Positions 13,001 to 25,422 of a DNA stretch of 64,000 bases are shown here, piece by piece. The DNA comes from Primula veris (Eukaryota > Streptophyta > Magnoliopsida > Ericales > Primulaceae): positions 1,352,336 through 1,416,335 of the forward strand of contig OY821749.1 in assembly GCA_963682055.1 (NCBI GenBank), in the 5' to 3' direction. Every line of letters starts with the position of its first letter. Position 1 is the first letter of the stretch. The position numbers and the translations under genes are program-made. The notes under the pieces were generated by a model. The model searched no databases and was not told where the DNA came from. It was given only the letters and a program-made list of their open reading frames with translations.

Positions 13001-13345
13001 TACCAGATACAACCAATATTTCTAATTATGTAAGTAATAACATATAAAACCTACCGAAACACCCTTAAAAATCAAAACGATTCACTATCTAAACGAAAAC
13101 ATAATTTCTTTTAAATTCGAATTACGGTGTTAATCTTCAAATAACTGAAACAATAATTCGAATTACTTGGGCAAACAACTGGAACAAGGTATCCATATTA
13201 CTTAACCTAGCTTCAATCCACAATTTAACCCTATATCCGCAAAAGAAAAACATAATTTCTATCCAATTTCAATAGTCGAAACATACACGCTTAAAAAATA
13301 ATTAAATACAAGCTATAATAGTCACAAAAACAATAAAATTCAAAA

Positions 13346-13379
<34 letters not shown>

Positions 13380-13380
13380 C

Positions 13381-13413
<33 letters not shown>

Positions 13414-14907
13414 CTGAGTTTATTTCTTCTCTGGTCACAAAAAACTTTTATAAGCAGCAATTCCAAAAAATTAAGCAAATCAACTTAAACACTAAAATTC
13501 AAATAAAAAATATTTACATTAAAAAAAAAATCTATACATGTTATATAAATTTTTACGGTACTCACACAAACATACAAAAATAACAACAAAATATCTGAAA
13601 CACTAAAAGTCAAGATAAAATTGGAATATTGAGATGCAAATCATTTGTACCTAAATTGCTTAAATTTTGAAAAAAACTTTCATATAACTGAAATTAGATT
13701 TGATTATATAAAAAGTTTATTTCAAATTTATCATTTCGTCAGTTTAGGAAAAACCTAAAATAGCAGCAAAATATCCAAATACTTAATATAAATACTGAAA
13801 CACTAAAAATCAAGATATATATATATAGAGAGAGAGAGAGAGATACAAATAGTTTGTAGCTAAATTGTTTAAAGGATATTTTTAGAAAAAAAACTGAAAC
13901 ACTAAAATTCAAGAGAGGCTGTATTTTTCGACTGCAAAAAATCTGTTTTCACGCCAAAACCGTTACGGTTTGTAATTCGGAATTACTGTTTTGGCGTGAA
14001 AAAAGATTTTTTGTAGTCGAAAAATCCAGCCTCTTTTGGAAAAAAAACTGAAACACTAAAATTCAATATATATATATATATATACATATATATAGAGAGA
14101 GATACAAATAGTTTGTAGCTAAATTGCTTAAAAGATAGTTTTGGAAAAAAAATTGAAACACTAAAATTCAAGCTATATATATATATATATATAAATACAG
14201 ATATAGATATGAGGTTATATTTTTCGACTACAAAAAATATGTTTTCACGCCAAAACGTTAAATTTAAAGTACAAACCGTAATTTAGAATTACGGTTTACC
14301 TTTTTTTATTATTAATTTTTTGTGAAAAATAAAATAAAAAGCTAAACCGTAAATCAGAATTACGGTTTGTAATTTGTATTTACGGTTTTTTGCGTGAAAA
14401 CATATTTTTTGCAGTCGAAAAATTCAGACTCCATACATATACATATATATATAGAGAGAGAGAGATGCAAATAGTTTGTAGCTTAATTGCTTAAATGATA
14501 ATTCAAGCTATATATATATATATATATATACACTAAATTGCTTTAAAATAACTGAAACACTAAAATTCAAGCTATATATATATATGTGAGGCTGTATTTT
14601 TCGACTACAAAGAATATGTTTTCACGCCGAAACCGTAAATCCAAATTACAAACAGTAATTCTGATTTACGGGTTACCGCAATTCAAGCTATATATATATA
14701 TATAAATAGATACACACTAAATTGCTTTAAAATAACTGAAAAACTAAAATTAAAACTATATAGATATAAAAATATAGATATAGATATAGATATAGATATA
14801 GAGAGAGAGAGACTAACTTTGTTCCTCCTCTGTTCAGCAGCAACAGCGAGAGAGAAAGAGACGATATCGATTACAAAAACGATCAATAAAACCACCCACG
14901 ATGCCAT
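10059..14907 (-). CDS. DUF1218 family four-helix membrane protein (3 exons, 181 aa)
   Basis: Exons on the minus strand are 14907-14818, 11203-11001 and 10311-10059. They join in phase, with a split Trp codon at the last junction. The N-terminus MASWVVLLIVFVIDIVSFSL is an uncleaved-type first membrane helix followed by AVAAEQRR, a hallmark of the family. Then come CVYGSNIATGLGVG at residues 43-56, helix 2 (about 50-71), RCLCCGKAL at 73-81, helix 3 (about 89-110), GSAKNAYHTKYR at 111-122, LRKGVFGAAAAF at 135-146 and helix 4. DUF1218 proteins include the DESIGUAL/VCC proteins of leaf vascular patterning and the MODIFYING WALL LIGNIN proteins. Which subgroup this belongs to is not resolved. The 3.6-kb first intron is unusually long for so small a gene and is loaded with repeats. 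The exon 1 donor (GTTAGT) is inferred from the family. Confidence 0.85.
13915..14033. mobile_element. Palindromic MITE, family A copy 1
   Basis: A near-perfect 119-bp inverted repeat. The left arm has GAGGCTGTATTTTTCGACTG, then CAAAAAATCTG and TTTTCACGCCAAAAC. The right arm is its complement and ends CAGCCTC. The core contains ACGGTTTGTAATTCGG. Target duplication is ambiguous because the flanks are AG-rich. Confidence 0.75.
14211..14431. mobile_element. Palindromic MITE, family A copy 2
   Basis: Same family as 13915-14033. Both arms are recognisable ('tttttcgactacaaaaaata' on the left, 'ttgcagtcgaaaaattcag' on the right). The interior is longer and AT-rich and holds two copies of an 'aaaccgtaaatc..aattacggttt' motif. 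Confidence 0.7.
14588..14680. mobile_element. Truncated family A MITE copy 3
   Basis: The left arm ('gaggctgtatttttcgacta', 'gttttcacgccgaaacc') and the core are present. The right arm is missing: the sequence runs straight into the (TA)n array at about 14681. Confidence 0.65.
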
Positions 14908-15017
14908 CTCCGATCACCTTCTCTCTCTCTCTCTCTCTCTCTCTACTGTTAAACCTCCCAAAAACCAATCATAAATGAAATATTTATATAAATTATGGTC
15001 GCTATATATCACACATA

Positions 15018-15080
15018 GGTCCTGGTTGGTAAATTGCGACTAATTTTGGTCCTGGTTGGTAAATTGCGACTAATTTTGGT
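15018..15080. repeat. Perfect 30-bp tandem duplication
   Basis: Two adjacent identical copies (15018-15047 and 15048-15077) beginning 'ggtcctggttggtaaattgc' and ending 'gactaatttt'. The perfect identity implies a recent duplication. Confidence 0.9.
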
Positions 15081-17765
15081 AAATCAGTGACTCGATTGTT
15101 AAAATTCTAATTCACTGACTAAATCGTTAAATACTGATACTATAGTATCCTAAACTATGATTTAGGTAAACACTAAATCGTTAAACACTGTTTTAGTGTG
15201 GTGTATTACTAATGCGTTTAATGATTTAGGTAATGTACTGTCAATTTTAACAATTGAGATACCAAAACTATGAAATTTGTCGCAATTGATAACCTGTTAG
15301 TTAAATTAAACGATGGAATTGCATTAACATTATATTGTCTATCACATGGTGAGTGCAATTCTATCAACATACGTTAAAAAACTAGATCCCAAAATGTGAG
15401 ATACACTGATGGATGTTAGTTACTTAATAGTAAGAAATTTTGTACATCGGTTGTTAAAATTGATAGTTTATTAGTTAAATCGTTAACTACTGCTAGTACA
15501 TTATACTAAACCTGTTTTTTTATGTAGGTTAATAGTTTTAGTTTATTATAAATAAATTTGCTAAAATGCAAATAAGTATCGTGAGTTCTTATTTTTTGCT
15601 AGTTTACCCAATTATATTCCGTTTTCTTTCTCATCTAAAGTTAGGGCCTTGCCTAACCCGTCTAGGCTTGTTTTTAGCTTCGTCCGGAAAATAAAATAAA
15701 AATGCCCTTTGCGAAAAATAAGTTTAGTTGAAAACTTACAAAATTCTCACCATGTCTTAATAAAATAAAATAAAATAGTATTTTTCACGTAACACGAAAC
15801 AGACTTTAAGGGAAATGGATTTTTCTTATAAAATTTTGTAGGGGAAAAATGGAGTCAGTCCGCATTCGGTTATGCGCATTGCATATATATCAAAATTTAC
15901 AAAGAATAAAAAGAAAAACATACACAACATACCACTAAGCAAAATACCAAAGTTTGTAGGAGCAGAGCAGATAGTAATTTAATTATAGAACAAGTAATTT
16001 TTTAAATAAATAAACTGAAATTAATAATAAAAGTAGCGTGACCGTGACGGACTAACGTGACTTATGACTTTTCCTAACGTTTTACAAAATTTGAAAAAAA
16101 AAAAAGAGTCAATTAAAAGTTCAATGGTCCCCTCATATTCTTTATAAGTTGGAATTTAAGTCAATTATGAGTAGAAATTAATGAGCTTAATAATTACGCA
16201 GAAACAATGTTCGAAAAGGCGCAATACGGATTTTTGACGAAATTGATAGTCCAGCAGCCATGCGTCGCCTAATTTGCGCTCAATCTGCTTAATCTGCCTA
16301 ATCATTTTAGGTTTCTAAGCTAGTATGTGTCGCGTAATTTGCACATATACGCGGTTTTTAAAACACTGTTTAGAAAGAATAAATTAATAGATTGGGCACT
16401 GTTTGCGATCATGTTATACTGAAGTAGTTATATTGTGGAATTGATGCATTTTGTAATTTGAAATTTTATACTGTGAAATTAGTATAATGTATAATTTGAA
16501 ATGAGTTTTTGATATGGTGAGACTTTACAAACAACGTGTGTTGGTTGGTGGACGATTTATTATGAAATTTGCGGTATTAACACTTCTCAATAAGACATTG
16601 GTAGAAAGGATTCGGCTTAAAGAGTTGTTCTCGTTTCAACAAAGTCATGATGTTTACGTTCTGTTAGGCAGTTTTGTTGATGTGTATGTGGACGATGCAA
16701 AATGCCTTTTTCCATTTAGATAATTTCTAAAATGTGCGACATTCACCACACCAATCGGTTTGGATAATTTTTATTTGATGATCAAATTGACCTTGAACCC
16801 AAGTTTGGAAATCAAGAAAATTGTATGAACTTATGATTTACATGTCGTAGAATATATCCATGTAAACATTAAAGAGTTGATCACTTTTTAGAGGAGTTCT
16901 AGTGTATTCATTGATTAAAAAGTTGTATGAATTTATTAAAATAAAAAGATAACGTTAGTTATCATACAATTATATGGTATATCTATCTAGTTACTAGTAA
17001 ACGATACACACTGATACGCTATAAATTGTGATGATAACACAAATGCAGAGTAAAAAAAATATATCATATAAGAAAAAAAAATGATATAAATTGTGATAAT
17101 TATACAAATATTTAGAGAAAAAATATATAGGATATAAAAAAAATTTGTATAGTTAAAGAGAGAGAAATAGTGAAATTAGTTTTTATTTTTTATGAAAATA
17201 ATTATTATGGTAATTAATAAAAAAATACATGAGTATTTTTAAAAAAAAATTGCTAGGATTGTTGTAATTAATAAATAATTATTATGAATTGACTTTATAA
17301 TAGATTTATACGATTGTATTTGTTAATTTGTTAATGCGTAGCACAAAAAAGTGAGCATACATTTTAAGTGAGCACATGCAAATGGCATATGATACTATCC
17401 AATGACACCATAAATAAAATAAAATTTAAATATATAGGCATGTGAATGACAACCTAATAAAGTGACTCTTACGTAGTTTAAAGGAGTAGTAGTTAACCCA
17501 TTACCCTTTTTTTTTATTTTTAAGGTATTACTTTGGTACCGAACGGGGTAAGTTGCGGCACCATACACCGCATAGTTAAAACCATTACATTTTTAGCTAA
17601 AAATTTGATTTGAATATTTTTAAATGTTTAAGGTAACTCTACATTTAAAAAGAAGTGGTGACATTTAAAAAAAAAAAACTGCCCAGAACAAATGTTACCA
17701 CTTCTTTGTAAAGTCGCAACTTTAACAGCACAACTACTGAAAGTGGAATAATAGGGACTTGAAAC

Positions 17766-17930
17766 CATAGTTATGAGGAAGGAAAACGGAAGCGAGAATC
17801 GAAACGGGAAACGGAAACGTCAAAGGCGAAAAATTTGATTTTTTTACAAAAATTTACACGTGAAATAAAAAGAAACGGAAAACGAGAAACATGGTTTTTG
17901 AAAGGAGAAACGCGTTTTCCGGTAACTATG
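17766..17930. mobile_element. Small GGAAACG-rich inverted-terminus element
   Basis: Begins CATAGTTATGAGGAAGG and ends with the reverse complement of CATAGTTACCGGAAAACG. The interior is full of 'ggaaacggaa' and 'gaaacggg' words. A related stretch ('ggaaacggaagcgagaa') lies at about 46918-47069. No convincing target duplication was found. Confidence 0.45.
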
Positions 17931-18713
17931 CTTAAACTTTACATTTGATTCTTTTTGTTAGGTGAAAGAAGAGAAAAAGTTGCACACATCTCTACTTTTC
18001 AATCTCATGTATGAGCCTATCGAATATCATTCTATTAGGCAAGTCAAATGAGTCTGTCCAATTTAGTCATTTTTTTCAAAAATACCCCTACGCATTTATA
18101 TTAATTACAATAATATCACTCTCTCATAAAAATATAAAAAATAAATACTAATTAAACTATTTATCATTTTTTAATAACCAAATATTCTTTTAAAAATTAA
18201 AATATGTTTTTTTTATTATCCACATATTTATATAATAACTATACATATTTTTTACATTTTTATTGCATTACGCACCGTGAGACACAATAACTAGTAAACA
18301 CATAAGTAATCTGTAATTATCTACTTATCAAGTCGAAAACCCTTGGTGATTGCCACAATATAATCAGATAAATATACTATATTTTGATGAAATCAACATT
18401 TTTCCCCTAATGAAAAGTGATGGTATCTTCTTTTTACACTGCTACTAAACAAGACCTTTGTCCATGGTGGTTATTGGAAGTAGTTTTTGCTAAACTAAAT
18501 TTACAAAGGGAGTTTGATCAACGATGAATAAATCTTGTCATTGACCACGAGTGTTGAGAGACAAAATACCAAACACTTGACAACATAAGGATACACATCA
18601 AATTCTTCTCGAAACAAACACTAATTAAAAATCACCTTCCAGTTCTGTAAAAGAGAAAGAAACCGCAAATTCGAATAGCACATTTAGGTCAATTTGTTTA
18701 AAGCTTAGAAGGA

Positions 18714-21700
18714 TTAAGCTGTAGCTGTCTTTTTGAAATCAATCTTGTCAACCTTCACTTCTCCATCAATGAGTTCATAAACATAGACAACAACTCTCAA
18801 GCCATCAATATCCATAAGCACAAAACTCGGGTTCACATCATATGTAATGCTACTATAGGCACCGGTAGCTGATCCAGGGTTAATTACAACACCACCCTCG
18901 TGTTTGTAGGCCTTGAATTGGTGAGTGTGACCCGTAACAAGAATATCCACGTCTAATTGCCTTTGTAGCATTGCTAGAGAATCAAGATCTCCCCATGGGA
19001 CAACCTTCAAGAAAATAAAAAAATATGGTAAAGAAAACCAACAGTGGTTCTTCAAAATTCTTCAACAATAAAACTGGTAATAACATACTACTTGGAAAAC
19101 TAGCATATAAGTATATAACATAAAACACGAACCAAGAGGAAATACAAAAAAACAACAGGGAACCTCTAAACAGCGTAAAAGTTACCGACTACCGTGCAAC
19201 AAGCATTTATAAAGGAACTTCTTGTAACGATATAAACATCATCATAACTTAATATTTTGATTTATTTGGTTGCAGTAACTTATTATTACAATCTATTTGG
19301 TTGCAGATTTTACGCTCAGTGTTTTCAGTTTTTTTACTTAATGTTCTATTGCATTTGGTCAAGCAGTAAAGTTGAGCAACTTTTTGGTTTTTAGACGTCA
19401 AAGGGCTAGAAATTTCAAGCCAGACCGTCACAGCTTTTTTTAATCTAAAAAATCCAGCTTCCTTCTAAAAGATGAATCTAAACAAACCTTAGTATTCAAA
19501 ATTCAAATGCAATAAAAAAAAACTAACTATATAAGTAATGGCTTTTGTTAGGCTTTATTTGTCACTCATAGCAATCGTAAAACACATACACTACCTTAAC
19601 ATGTCCCACCCAAGCATGTACTGAGCATAGATAGAATACATAATAATTGGATAGCATGTGGATTTTCATTTATTCCTCAATTAGTACTATACTAACCACT
19701 GACAATAACGAAATGCTTCACTCAATGTTATGTAATCCTATCAAGCAACTAAAAAGGGAATTCTTGCACGGAAATAAAAGATCATCGTCAAATTAGGTTT
19801 AGTACTATATAATTAGAATGCAAAAAATAAGTAAGGGCCTTCGATAGGCTTCATTTGCAAAATCAAAAACACAACTACTTGACATGCCTGAAGAATGTAC
19901 AATGCAGATAAACTTAATAATAGGAATGGTATGTGGATTGTTCAAGTTCTGTCATCTATTCATGATCCTTGGCTATAGTAAAAACATCCAAACTACTTGA
20001 AATGTCCAAAACATGCATAACGCATAGAAATTAATAATAAGATAACATGTCCATGCAATTGTTTCATAATTCAACATTTAGTACGATACAAACCACTGAC
20101 GGCAACCACATGCGTCACTCTATTTTACAAAACCAAATCAGCAAAGTATAATAAAGCAAGATGGAAAAAGCATTTAACCTGATGCCCATGGCATAGCCCA
20201 AGCTTAAATTGACCAATTGTGAGTGTTTTGGTCTCGGGAAAACGAGCATCCTCGTCATATTCACCTCGAGTGACGTGCAGGCTAGAACAAATGCTCTTCA
20301 AGTAATCATGAACTTCCTGTTTGTTCAGAAAGGAAATTTGGTTAAAGATCGATCCTTAACAAAGAAACACGACAAAGAATGTATCATTTCATTTCTTATG
20401 CATCATCTGGGTTACTTTCAGCTTTCAAAAAAAAAAGAGGTAATTCTTTTGAGTTTCAAACGAAAAGCTAGGTTCATCCAGCTTAAAGCTTCTAGCTTAT
20501 TTAGGAAAAAACAACCAAGCTCGGCTTTAAGCTGATTGACTGAATGCAGTCAAGCTCTCAAGCAAAAAATCCTGAGCTTATAAGCTGCAAGTAAACAGGG
20601 CATATGTATATACACCAAGTGTGTAACAAAGGAATCCAAAATTGAAAACCAGTCAACATCCATGCGGTTGAGAAATACAAGAAAAGTGAACGACAAAATG
20701 TAGACATTAACTATCGGCAAAGAAGTTTATTCATAGGGAGTAGTGCTCTGAGTTTGGTACATTTATCATGTCCTTTGGGAGCAAGTATTTTAATGTCAGC
20801 ATAGAGGGATATACTTTGGGGCTACCGCTAGTTAAATGTACAGTCACATAAAAATTTGAAGGTAAATCTGTCCTGATTTGCATGTGACTGTAACTCACTT
20901 GTTTGATATCTCTTCTAAAGTCTAAACATGTGGTTATCCTTGACTAGAAAATGCAAATACTAAAAAGGCCAAAGATAAATGTAATAACCTTTTATGCTGA
21001 ATTGCTTAATATAGCACATAGTCGCCGGAAAAAAAGACAGAAGTAGAAAACCATACTGGGAAAGGAAACAGGAAATGATACGGGAATCACAGGTTAAAAA
21101 GACAGGGGTAACGGGGAATGGAAAGGTGTGTAAAACTTAAAAATATCGACAAGTGTCAGAATTTCAGCAAAAAACTGCAATCAAACAATAAGTACACTAA
21201 ACTGGTACTTCTATAACGGAACTTAACACTTCGCCTTAATATACTACTCTATTTTAGAAGCACGTACGTGAAAGATTTCTGTTTTATCATAAAAGTACTA
21301 AAATACTGATTCTCACCAGCATGTCATTAATGCATTAAAATGTCCCCTCACGCACACTATAGAGCTGATGAAAAGCTGTTCTTAAATAGTTTCATGTACT
21401 TATATGCCTTCTTGTGCGCTTCCCTCAAAAGACAATACCAGAGTACATTACCCTCTTCCAGAAAACATATATGGAAATGATATGCTTATTTACAGAAAAA
21501 AAAAGTGAGTAATTTTTCTTCCCACACAACAATAGCGGCCCCAGTAACTTGCGTATACTGTTCTGAATCCAGAATTTGTAACCGTTTTAGTTTAAAGAAC
21601 AGCTTACTTCTATCACTTTAGCTTCACTGTTGGCATAACTATTTTTCATGATTTTCGCTGTCACGGCTTTGTTACCACAGGTTTAAATCACTGTTATTAA

Positions 21701-22848
21701 ATTTTTAATTTTTTTTTTTACATTTTCTGTTTTGATTTATGCCCACCTTTCAACTAGACACATGCGATCAACCCTAACTAATAAAAAGGAATGATTTTAA
21801 GATACGTTTTTGAGTAAATACATAATCTAGTTGATAACCACTTAGTCCGCTCAGTTAAAAAAGAAACTCCCTAGAATTGCTATTTAAGTCGAAGAACCGA
21901 GGTTGCTACGTTGTTACGTTACATACCCTAATTCCGCTCCCCTTCCATTTTCCCACAATCGTAAAAAATGTTCCTTTTTCCATGTGTATTTAATTCATTT
22001 CCGAGTCACGTACACTCGATTCCTCCTCTTGACCCCTTCTAAAACAAAATATATCAAACGGACGAAATCGTACAACTTTCCATTGGATATGTGTGTGTCA
22101 AGGGCTGCAAATGAGCCGATCCTAAACACGTTTTCAGACAATTTTAACATCATTTCGCTTAAAAAGGTATTAGTTTAAAATCATAACAATCGTAAAAAAT
22201 GTTCTTTTTTTCCATGTGTATTTATTCAATTCATTTCCGAGTCACGTACGCTCGATTCCTCCTCTTGACCCCTTCTTAAACAAAATATATCAAACGGACG
22301 AAATCGTAGAACTTTCCATTGGATACGTGTGTGTCAAGGGCTACAAATGAGCCGAGCCTAAACACGTTTTCGGACAATTTTAACATCATTTCGCTTAAAA
22401 AGGTATTAGTTTAAAATCATAACAATCGTAAAAAATGTTCTTTTTTTCCATGTGTATTTATTTAATTCATTTCCGAATCACGTACCCTCGATTCCTCCCC
22501 TTCTAAAACAAAATATATCAAAAGGACTGCACTCGAGCCGAACCTGAACACGTTTTCGGACAATTTTAACATCATTTCGCTTAAAAAAGATACCTAAATA
22601 ATACAAATAAACTTACTTTGATTTAGTATTTAATTAGACTACAAATAATAATAATAATAATAATATTTTTTAAAAAAAACTAAAAGAGAAGATGAAAAAG
22701 GGAAATAAAAAGGTACCTTGATACATAAATTACCAGTGCAAATAATATGTTGAATTTTACCAGGAACAAGCATAGATTTGAATTTAGGGGGTAAATCAGG
22801 TGCCCTATGTGGGATATGTAGATCCCCGATCGCCAACACCAATACCAT
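18714..22848 (-). CDS. VPS29: Vacuolar protein sorting 29, retromer subunit (3 exons, 186 aa)
   Basis: VPS29 is the metallophosphoesterase-fold scaffold of the VPS35-VPS29-VPS26 retromer, which retrieves sorting receptors and PIN proteins from endosomes. Exons are 22848-22717 (44 codons), 20316-20179 (46 codons) and 19004-18714 (96 codons plus stop), all GT-AG and in phase 0. Fold landmarks are visible: [15 protein letters not shown] at the start, IICTGNLC (residues 35-42), [10 protein letters not shown] in exon 2, [18 protein letters not shown] across the exon 2/3 junction, VTGHTHQF, and [13 protein letters not shown]. The length is close to the family norm of about 185-190 residues, and the C-terminus [11 protein letters not shown] is typical. 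Intron 1 contains a 3-copy tandem array and intron 2 contains degenerate repeats. Identity is near certain. Confidence 0.96.
19530..20120. repeat. Degenerate repeats of about 230 bp in VPS29 intron 2
   Basis: Three diverged units share the order 'aagtaa(t)gg', 'ttaggctt(c/t)att', 'aacac.ac.actacttgacatg', 'ataataagga/gatagcatgt'. Two of them add 'tagtac..tactaaccactgac'. They start near 19535, 19828 and 19975. Divergence indicates an old duplication. Confidence 0.5.
21956..22587. repeat. Three-copy tandem array of about 233 bp in VPS29 intron 1
   Basis: Units begin 'caatcgtaaaaaatgttc' at 21956, 22187 and 22423 and end 'catcatttcgcttaaaaa'. The first two are nearly identical over 231-236 bp. 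The third has internal deletions (about 60-70 bp lost) but keeps both ends. Confidence 0.9.
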
Positions 22849-23029
22849 CTCTCTCTCTCTATATCTATCTATATATCTATATCTATATATCTATGTATAT
22901 TTATCTGGGTTTTTGTAATACTAAATATATATATGTGTATAGTTTATTCTCCCATTGTATTCAATCTGGGTTTTATAAATTGTATCGATCTTTTGAGTTT
23001 GATCAAATGTAAATTAGTCTGCTCAAATT

Positions 23030-23670
23030 AGGTTCGGAATCGGGACGGGACCATTATTTGGGTCTCGATAATAATGTATGTATTCTCGATAATTCGGGAT
23101 TCTGATAGGTTGAGACGGGAATTTTTCCGATATTCCGTACTTCTAAGAAAAAAATTGTAACATAACTAGCAATTTTGTTAAAAAGTTTATTAGATTTAAA
23201 AAAAATAAAAAAGTGAGACAATACTATGTTGATATTGTATTCGTTTATAATGTTGATTATCAAATAAGACAACTAATTATAATTATTTTTAAGAAAAAAA
23301 ACAAAACATAATTCAAAGTAAAAGCAGAAAACAAATGATATAGTTTTAGTTATTCAAGATTAACATGAATACACATGCAACAATAAACTCATACGTAAAT
23401 AAAACTGTGTTATTTAGTAAATAGAGCAGATGCGAGAGTAAGTTCATTTTTTTTTAATAAATATAAACTGATATTATTCTTAATAAGTTTTTTTTCAATG
23501 TATATTAATTCTATCGGGTCGGGTCGAAAAATCCATCGGGATTGGAAATAAAAATCCGATCCCAAACTGAATTACTTCGGAACGGGACAAAAATCCGATC
23601 TTTCAGATCGGAACAACATCGGGTCGGGACCGGATCGGATGTCAGGATTTCGAAAACTTTTTCCAGCCCT
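23030..23670. mobile_element. CGGGATCGG-rich element with AGGGCTGG-type terminus
   Basis: Left end AGGTTCGGAATCGGGACGGG. The right end, reverse-complemented, is AGGGCTGGAA. Subterminal regions are built from GGGTCGGGA / GATCGGA words and the centre is AT-rich. The flanks TGCTCAAATT and AGGTCAAATC agree at 7 of 10 positions, compatible with a decayed target duplication. It resembles 8956-9260 in its terminus and word structure. Confidence 0.5.
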
Positions 23671-23756
23671 AGGTCAAATCGCATATAAGTATTAATTACA
23701 ACGTTGCTCTCTTACTTTTGACAAATAAATTATGGGAGATTATATGGACATAACTT

Positions 23757-24040
23757 GCTCCTCCAACTTTGACATTTTTTTATAAAAATATTCTAAATCA
23801 ATATTTGATTAATGCAAATCTACACGATTTCACGACGGGAATATAAATATGCATCTTTTTTTTTTCGAGATGTATAATTGTATGTTTTGGAAATTACGAT
23901 AAAATTTAAAAATTCAAAACATGCAATTATATATCTCGAAAAAAAAAAATAGTTGTGTTTCCGTCGTGAAACTGTGTGGATTTGCATTAATAAAATATTG
24001 ATTTGGAACGTTTTTGCAAAAAAGTGTTCAAGTTGATGTA
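23757..24040. mobile_element. Foldback MITE with long inverted repeats
   Basis: The arms are about 130 bp each and pair across a centre near 23900. The left arm includes 'attaatgcaaatctacacga' and 'tttcacgacggga'. The right arm includes their complements ('tccgtcgtgaaactgtgtgg', 'atttgcattaat'). The inner arms contain 'cgagatgtataattgtatgt' and its partner. There is no coding capacity. Confidence 0.75.
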
Positions 24041-25422
24041 TAAGTTGATGTTCATCTAAACTCACCCAATAAATTATTATTATTATATATATATATATTT
24101 TTATAGTTCCTTGGTTTCAAATTATATTGAGGTTTTCACATACAAATATGAAAGATATTTAAATTGTTAAAACATAAAATTTTAAAATTTTATCATATAA
24201 TAACATTTGAACCGTGTAATTAAATTTTGAAAAAACCGATTTATATACGAGCTATTTGTTGGTAAAATTGCACGTATTTTCGTATAGCTCTAACGATCTG
24301 AGAAGGATAAGTATCAGCTAAATAAATACACTTGCTCAATTTTCAAAAATCATGTTTTTATGTTTACTATTATCCACATGTAAATATTCGATTTTTTTTC
24401 TTATTCTTTTAACCTTTGCTATATCCCATATTGCTTCCCCTTCCATTTTTGCTTCCCAATAACTATGCAGTATAACCTTCATTTAAAAAAAGGGACTTGA
24501 ACGTGATGCTGAGTTGAGTATATTACACCATAGCCGAAAATCAATGTGCTCGCACTTCGTCGGTGTTTGAAAAAAGTGAGTGCCTAGGTGCAAATTAGAC
24601 GGTTGACAAAGCTTAAGACTTATTATAGGTGTTTAACGAATTTAAGTCAAAATTAGGTGGGATTTGGAGTTGGCCAACCTACTTTCCGACCAGGGAAGAA
24701 ACTAGGTGCAACAGTCGGAGGGTTGTTACCACCACCACTCCCCACCTACTCTCCACCTCATCTCCGCTCATTTAAAGTTCATGGTTCCGTCCCTAGTCCC
24801 AACTAGAATCATGTGCAGCACATTTGAACGTTTTCTTTCAGCTTCATGTATTGTAAAACTTTCGACATATGCGAAATAGTTCATATAGAAGACTAGGAAA
24901 GACATGATAAAGTGACCCTTACATAGTCTTAAATACCCATTACCCCTTTTTAATATTGGATCTAACACTAAAGAAAGAAAGAAAGAAATCAACTGCCAAA
25001 AATGTCACCACTTAATTTCAAAGTCACAACTTTATTTCCAGACACACCCTAGTGGCTTTGCTTTCAAACGTTCATAAAATACACATTCCACAATTTTTTT
25101 CCCCAGTATTTCTAATTAAGCATTCAATATCTTCCTAAAAGCATAAAATCAAAACTTGATCAACTCACATCCACAACCCTCTAATGATGGAAGATGGAAC
25201 CATTCCGGGGTATATTCAAACCTCTCGAACAAAGAAACAAAAAATGGCAAAAGCGGAATAACACTGATGTAATAATATACAAATTACAAATCATTGAGCA
25301 CAGGTATGTGCTACCCCTAATAAACTAACAGTACATGATGATTTTATCTAGCTCCCGCTTTGCCTCTCTCTCTCTGTCGCGGAAAGGAAGATACAAACTC
25401 AATAAACTCTCTACATATGAAA

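Larger units (their letters stand above)
13590..14770. repeat. Degenerate periodic array of AT/GA microsatellite units in DUF1218 intron 1
   Basis: The phrase 'ctgaaacactaaaattcaa' or a close variant recurs near 13593, 13794, 13891, 14047, 14151, 14550 and 14730. It is usually followed by (TA)n, then often (GA)n, and then 'tacaaatagtttgtagct' with 'aattgctt'. The units are therefore compound: a unique leader, TA run, GA run and unique trailer. Three palindromic MITE copies sit among them. A related (TA)n(GA)n block without the leader is at 13347-13415. Confidence 0.75.
14908..18713. other. Gene-free spacer between the DUF1218 and VPS29 genes
   Basis: A (CT)n run at 14922-14943 lies just upstream of the DUF1218 start and would be GA-rich on the coding strand, as in many plant core promoters. 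The remainder is AT-rich with only short random frames. It includes a 30-bp tandem duplication at 15018 and a small inverted-repeat element at 17766-17930. Confidence 0.4.
22849..25422. other. Spacer between VPS29 and the MOR1 3' end
   Basis: A CT/TA microsatellite (22850-22905) sits immediately upstream of the VPS29 start codon. Two transposon-like structures follow (23030-23670 and 23757-24040). From about 24400 to 25422 the sequence is featureless and includes an (AAAG)n run at 24972-24988 and the presumed MOR1 3'UTR. No gene is recognised. Confidence 0.45.

Noticed and set aside
16514..16723. 69-residue frame on the plus strand
   Set aside because: No recognisable family, no neighbouring exon with matching phase, and AT-rich surroundings; likely chance.
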